From NCBI GenBank assembly GCA_947499275.1, contig CANMNM010000026.1:1-10225 (forward strand): a stretch of DNA of 10,225 nt. The letters are read 5' to 3'. Of this stretch, positions 6,467 through 10,225 are shown in pieces; position 1 is the stretch's first letter; each line of letters opens with the position of its first letter. This stretch comes from Actinomycetota bacterium. Its GTDB lineage: Bacteria > Actinomycetota > Actinomycetes > S36-B12. Made by a program: the position numbers and the translations under genes. The notes beneath the pieces were generated by a model. That model worked only from the letters and a program-made list of their open reading frames with translations, ran no database searches and had not been told where the DNA came from.

Positions 6467-9400
6467 TTGTTGAATTCACGGCCTGACACCGCTCGTTTTT
6501 TGGGCGCCCTGAGCGTGATCACGGTGCTCGGCGCCAGCTTGATTCTGCCCGTTTTTGGTTCACTCCCATCCGGCTCATCGTCCAATCCGAATGCCACCCA
6601 GGTGCCACCGCCATTAATTGAGCAGCACATAGAGCTTTTTGGGGTGGACGCAGCGATTGTTGCGGCATCCCAGTCAGCCCTGCAGGCCTCTTTCGCGCAA
6701 GAGTCCAATAGCGAGCACTCGGTGGATTTTCTCCCTTTAGCGCCGGTCGCGGATTCACATGAGGAGCATTCGGCCAGTGCGCATCAGGTTGATCAATTCA
6801 CCGACCTGGAGCCGGTTGTGGCAACGCGCAACACGGACACGAAACCATTCACTTTGGTGGGAGTTACCTCGGCTGAGCCATTCGCCGCGGGTACCCGTGT
6901 TCTCGTTCGAGTGCAGGAAGATTCTGGCTGGAGTTCGTGGACACCACTTGAGATCTCGATGGATCAACCCGATGGTGCCGAGGCGGAAAACATTCTCTAT
7001 GGAACCCAGCCCTTGCTGACCAACTCGGCAACCGGGGTGGAGGTGCGCATTGACACACCCGACGGAGTTGAGGTCGCCGAGCCGTCAATGGTCTTACTTG
7101 ATTCGCCAACGATTAAAACTGATGCTGGAATTCCTGAACCCGATTTAGATTCAACGAACTCAGGGCCCGTAAGTACGGTAGCCGCGAGCACGGTAAGTGC
7201 GCCAATGCCGGCGATCATCTCGAGATCGCAGTGGGGTGCTGACGAAAGCTTGACTCGAAGTGGACCGAAAATTGCACCCACAATCAAGGCCGCGTTTATT
7301 CATCACACTGCGAGTCAAAGCACCTACACGCCAGAAGAAGCACCCGCGCAAATGCGAAATCTATACACGTATTTCACCAAGGGTTTGAAGTACTCCGACA
7401 TGGCCTATAACTTCATTGTTGATCGCTTTGGTCGAATCTATGAAGGGCGTGGAGGGGGAGTAGACAAGGCAGTTGTTGGCGGTCACACGGCTGGTTTCAA
7501 TGACGAAACTTTTGCAATTTCAGCCCTCGGAAACTTCCAAACATTTAAGCCCAATGACCCTGAAATGGTTGCCATGGTCGACTCGATTTCTTCCTTGCTG
7601 GCCTGGAAGTTATCGATGAATCACCGAGATCCCAATGGACAAACAACACTTGTTTCTGACTCCGACGCCGGAACCTCAAATTACAAACCTGGGGTAACCG
7701 CAACCGCATTAGTCGTTGGTGGCCACGGTGACATCGGTTCAACTTCTTGCCCGGGTAAGTTCTTGGAATCGCAATTACCGGCAATCCGCGCCGCCGCTGG
7801 AGCAAAAATGGGCGCCAGCATGATCAATCCAGCAGCCGCACCGGCCAAATGGGGTGAGGCCCAACCTGTACGCATCGCCGCTGTCACAAACGCGCCATTG
7901 CAGTGGAATTTATCCGTTCGTTCGCAATGCGGGGAAGTCGTTCGCAGCATGAGTGGTGGACAAGGTGAACTTGGAGCACTGAGTATTGATTGGGACAAGA
8001 AAAATGATGCTGGTCAGCCGGTGCCACCCGGCACCTACACGATCACAATGAATTCAACGGGCAACGGTGAGGTTCTTTATCCCTGGGTGGGTCAAGCACG
8101 GGTATTGGCAACTGCTGATTCACCAGCGGATCCATGTGCCCCACCAGCGAGTTTCACCCTGACCGGGTCGGGATATGGGCACGGGGTCGGATTATCCCAA
8201 TGGGGAGCAAGAGCAATGGCCAATGCGGGGATGGACGTAACCTCGATAGTCACCTATTACTACCCGGGAACGCAAGTTGTGCCAGTGCAGGATGACATGG
8301 AGATCTCGGTCAATATCGAGTACCAAAAATCACGGATTGACATGCAAAGTGCGGCGCTGGATGCAACCGGTGGTGCACTTGAAGTCTCAGTTGGTGGTGT
8401 CGTCACTACCGGTAGCCCAGCTGATGTTTTCCAATTCCAACGTTCCGGCGGGCAGGTCAAAGTTGTTCGAATTACCGGAGGAGTCTCGAGTGAAATTGGC
8501 CAAGGCCCTTCGGCTGCTGCTCGGCCGTTGGGCGCCACCATTGTTCATGTGACTAACCAGGCCCGCCCGTTGTCACAACCGGGGAGTCGATTCCGTTACG
8601 GCTACGTCGAGGTAACGCCGATCACGGTTGGTGGCAAAGCGCAGCTCAATGCCGTCAACCGATTAAGGCTCCATGACGAGTACCTTTACGGCGTCTCAGA
8701 GGTTTCCAACTCGTGGCCTGATGCAGCACTTCAGTCACAGGTGCTTGCGGCCCGCACGTACGCACTTTCCAAGATCGACGCGGGCCTTCGCAAAAGTTGT
8801 AATTGTCACCTCGATGACGGTTTCGGGCCTTTCTCGGATCAAGCTTTTACCGGCTGGACCAAACAAGCGAGTGCACAAGGTGGCCGTTGGCTTGCAGCGG
8901 TGAACGCAACCCATGCATCACCCACGACTGGTCTTGCGATTCTCCAGGACGGTAAAGCAATTAAGGCGTTCTACTCCTCGTCAAATGGCGGTGCATCACA
9001 GGCGGTCGCCGAAGCATGGGGTGGGGCGACATTCCCTTACTTGATCTCAGTGCCGGACCCGTATTCACTGGACCCATCCAATCCTGATGCTTCGTGGACC
9101 AAGGTGATCACCCAAGCCCAAGCTGCGCAGGCTTTTGGTGTTCCCGGGGTGTGGCAACTTACGGTTACCGAGCGCACGGCCGCCGGTGCTGTTAAAAGGA
9201 TTGCAGCAACATTGGCTGACGGTAGTTCCGTAACGAGAACAGGAAATGAAATGCGCAGCCTGTTCGGTCTCAAGTCAAACTTTGTGACAGCGATTGACGG
9301 TAACGCGGGTGTTCCCGTTGCCCAGCCGGTTGCGCCGGGTGTCCCTGTTGTTGTGGTTCCCCCTAGTGAACGGTCCGTTGAACTTCTCACCGGGGCAAAA

Positions 9401-9979
9401 GTTGATCAGCCAGCCGGGAAACCATTCGACATCAAAGCCAAAGTTGACCCGGCCCAAAAGGGATTACGCGTGTGGTTACAACAACGCGTTGGTGAAGAGT
9501 GGACAACTCTTGTGAAAAAGAAGTCCAAGGCCAAGGGCAAGGTCACGTTCACGATCAAGGATCCATGGCCACCCGCAACAACCCTTGTGTACCGGGTAGT
9601 GACAACCAAAAAGACAGTCATTGTTGGCACGAGCGCCGAACTTGCCATCGGTGTCGTGCCCAGTGTCAAACAACGAACCGTCTCCCTGTTAAGTCCGGCA
9701 GCCGTGACCAAGAAGCAGGGGAAATCCTTCACCATTAAGGCCAAGATGCGTCCGGGTAAAAAAGGTCTCACGGTATGGCACCAAGTGCTGGTGAATGGTG
9801 ACCCTGAAACTGGTGAATGGCGAACTATCGGCACTAAGAAGACACAAGCCGGGGGCAAGATCACTTTCACAATAAAGAAGGCAACACCTGCTGGATCGAG
9901 CTACCTTTATCGAATAGTCGTAGTTGATGACCGCCAAGCAGCGGGCGTGAGTCCCGTCATTGCAGTAACCGTTACCTGA
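6467..9979 (+). CDS. Secreted peptidoglycan hydrolase: PGRP-type N-acetylmuramoyl-L-alanine amidase fused to a SpoIID/LytB domain
   Basis: A 1170-residue exported protein. Residues 1-32 form a signal-peptide-like segment (hydrophobic core about 12-31). About 128-225 is a beta-rich domain seen before PGRP domains in actinobacterial amidases (FTLVGVT, GWSSWTPL). Residues 251-445 are Amidase_2/PGRP, which cleaves the bond between MurNAc and the stem peptide. Zinc ligands fit His279 or His280, His420 and Cys428 (GGHGDIGSTSC), with DMAYNFIVDRFGRIYEGR between. About 456-552 resembles a FlgD-type Ig domain (NDAGQPVPPGTYTI). About 563-960 is SpoIID/LytB, a lytic transglycosylase family: GSGYGHGVGLSQWGA (568-582) comes first, then LHDEYLYGVSEVSNSWP with candidate catalytic Glu745, then AARTYAL (761-767). 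Residues 969-1170 are two 101-residue repeats. The start is TTG 6467 (or 6470), because an in-frame stop lies at 6440. It converges on the next gene, leaving four bases between stops. Confidence 0.92.
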   Translation: MLNSRPDTARFLGALSVITVLGASLILPVFGSLPSGSSSNPNATQVPPPLIEQHIELFGVDAAIVAASQSALQASFAQESNSEHSVDFLPLAPVADSHEEHSASAHQVDQFTDLEPVVATRNTDTKPFTLVGVTSAEPFAAGTRVLVRVQEDSGWSSWTPLEISMDQPDGAEAENILYGTQPLLTNSATGVEVRIDTPDGVEVAEPSMVLLDSPTIKTDAGIPEPDLDSTNSGPVSTVAASTVSAPMPAIISRSQWGADESLTRSGPKIAPTIKAAFIHHTASQSTYTPEEAPAQMRNLYTYFTKGLKYSDMAYNFIVDRFGRIYEGRGGGVDKAVVGGHTAGFNDETFAISALGNFQTFKPNDPEMVAMVDSISSLLAWKLSMNHRDPNGQTTLVSDSDAGTSNYKPGVTATALVVGGHGDIGSTSCPGKFLESQLPAIRAAAGAKMGASMINPAAAPAKWGEAQPVRIAAVTNAPLQWNLSVRSQCGEVVRSMSGGQGELGALSIDWDKKNDAGQPVPPGTYTITMNSTGNGEVLYPWVGQARVLATADSPADPCAPPASFTLTGSGYGHGVGLSQWGARAMANAGMDVTSIVTYYYPGTQVVPVQDDMEISVNIEYQKSRIDMQSAALDATGGALEVSVGGVVTTGSPADVFQFQRSGGQVKVVRITGGVSSEIGQGPSAAARPLGATIVHVTNQARPLSQPGSRFRYGYVEVTPITVGGKAQLNAVNRLRLHDEYLYGVSEVSNSWPDAALQSQVLAARTYALSKIDAGLRKSCNCHLDDGFGPFSDQAFTGWTKQASAQGGRWLAAVNATHASPTTGLAILQDGKAIKAFYSSSNGGASQAVAEAWGGATFPYLISVPDPYSLDPSNPDASWTKVITQAQAAQAFGVPGVWQLTVTERTAAGAVKRIAATLADGSSVTRTGNEMRSLFGLKSNFVTAIDGNAGVPVAQPVAPGVPVVVVPPSERSVELLTGAKVDQPAGKPFDIKAKVDPAQKGLRVWLQQRVGEEWTTLVKKKSKAKGKVTFTIKDPWPPATTLVYRVVTTKKTVIVGTSAELAIGVVPSVKQRTVSLLSPAAVTKKQGKSFTIKAKMRPGKKGLTVWHQVLVNGDPETGEWRTIGTKKTQAGGKITFTIKKATPAGSSYLYRIVVVDDRQAAGVSPVIAVTVT
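9371..9976 (+). repeat. Two tandem 101-residue coding repeats at the C-terminus of the amidase
   Basis: Bases 9371-9673 and 9674-9976 encode residues 969-1069 and 1070-1170, each exactly 101 residues. Shared landmarks are RSVELL/RTVSLL, DIKAKV/TIKAKM, QKGLRVW/KKGLTVW, GKVTFTIK/GKITFTIK and LVYRVV/YLYRIV. They look like beta-sandwich (Ig-like) modules and are lysine-rich, perhaps binding the anionic wall. The DNA is diverged, so this is an old duplication. Confidence 0.8.
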
Positions 9980-9983
9980 TCCA

Positions 9984-10225
9984 CTAGCCAAGTACGCAAG
10001 TTATCTGTTCCTGCTCAACAAGGTGCTCGTCAAGGTTGTCGCTAAGGACTATCGACCCACCAAAAACTAATGGCAGCAGGAACGGAATGAAAATAGTTGG
10101 TTCCGTGTTTCGAGTATCGATTCCGATCCGCGCACCCAGACCGACCCCTCGCTCAAGTCCCCATTGGTGCGCCGATTCAATGACGTCTTGCTGCTGCCCA
10201 AAAAATTCCGGGTACATCCAACCAT
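9984..10225 (-). CDS. TIGR03089-type protein, C-terminal part; 5' end outside the window
   Basis: The frame is open from the window edge to the TAG read on the minus strand at 9986-9984, about 80 residues. The segment with ESAHQWGLERGVGLGARIGID, IFIPFLLPLVFGGSIVLSDN and EHLVEQEQIT resembles the end of TIGR03089 proteins, degenerate relatives of acyl-CoA synthetases of unknown function. This match is from memory. Supporting context: in Mycobacterium tuberculosis the LCP gene Rv3267 neighbours Rv3268, a member of this type. Here the amidase lies between the LCP gene and this one. ATG 10217 is internal to the family region rather than a likely true start, since the usual protein is much longer. 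The stop is four bases from the amidase stop, with no room for a terminator between. Confidence 0.6.
   Translation of the reverse strand, partial: GWMYPEFFGQQQDVIESAHQWGLERGVGLGARIGIDTRNTEPTIFIPFLLPLVFGGSIVLSDNLDEHLVEQEQITCVLG

Noticed and set aside
6331..6708. Minus-strand open frame across the intergenic region and amidase start
   Set aside because: The translation is unlike any protein I know and it overlaps the signal peptide of the amidase on the other strand.

Overview
The window looks like a compact genome of an Actinomycetota bacterium with moderate GC. The evidence is frequent GTG and TTG starts, the gene families present (DUF5941-type CDP-alcohol phosphatidyltransferase, LCP ligase with LytR_C domain, PGRP amidase with a SpoIID domain, TIGR03089), and near-absent spacing between genes. 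A freshwater or marine actinobacterium would fit, but the sequence alone does not fix the genus. I saw no tRNA, rRNA, CRISPR array, insertion sequence or phage gene.

Bases 2-4781 (+) are one tight gene chain: the tail of an ABC-exporter ATPase, a PAPS-dependent sulfotransferase, a large CDP-alcohol phosphatidyltransferase with an extra N-terminal domain, a second CDP-alcohol phosphatidyltransferase, and a family 2 glycosyltransferase. From the sulfotransferase on, stops and starts overlap by 4, 4 and 1 bases, so the genes are almost certainly co-transcribed and translationally coupled. I read the chain as part of a pathway that makes and exports a phosphodiester-containing cell-surface glycopolymer (teichoic-acid-like), possibly sulfated.

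Bases 4782-6188 (-) encode an LCP (LytR-CpsA-Psr) ligase, the enzyme class that attaches such polymers to peptidoglycan. It converges on the glycosyltransferase gene with no base between the two stop codons. Bases 6189-6466 are the only real intergenic region. It is a divergent upstream region holding two separate inverted repeats.

Bases 6467-9979 (+) encode a 1170-residue secreted wall hydrolase. It combines a zinc amidase of the PGRP/Amidase_2 type, a FlgD-like Ig domain, a SpoIID/LytB domain with its Gly-His-Gly motif placed first, and two C-terminal repeats of exactly 101 residues. Bases 9984-10225 (-) are the 3' part of a TIGR03089-type gene that runs off the window. The LCP/TIGR03089 association is also known from Mycobacterium (Rv3267/Rv3268).

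The theme is cell-envelope construction and remodelling. The points most worth a second look are three enzymes with altered catalytic positions or extra domains in the export/synthesis chain, the fusion of amidase and SpoIID in one protein, and the two hairpins in the divergent region.
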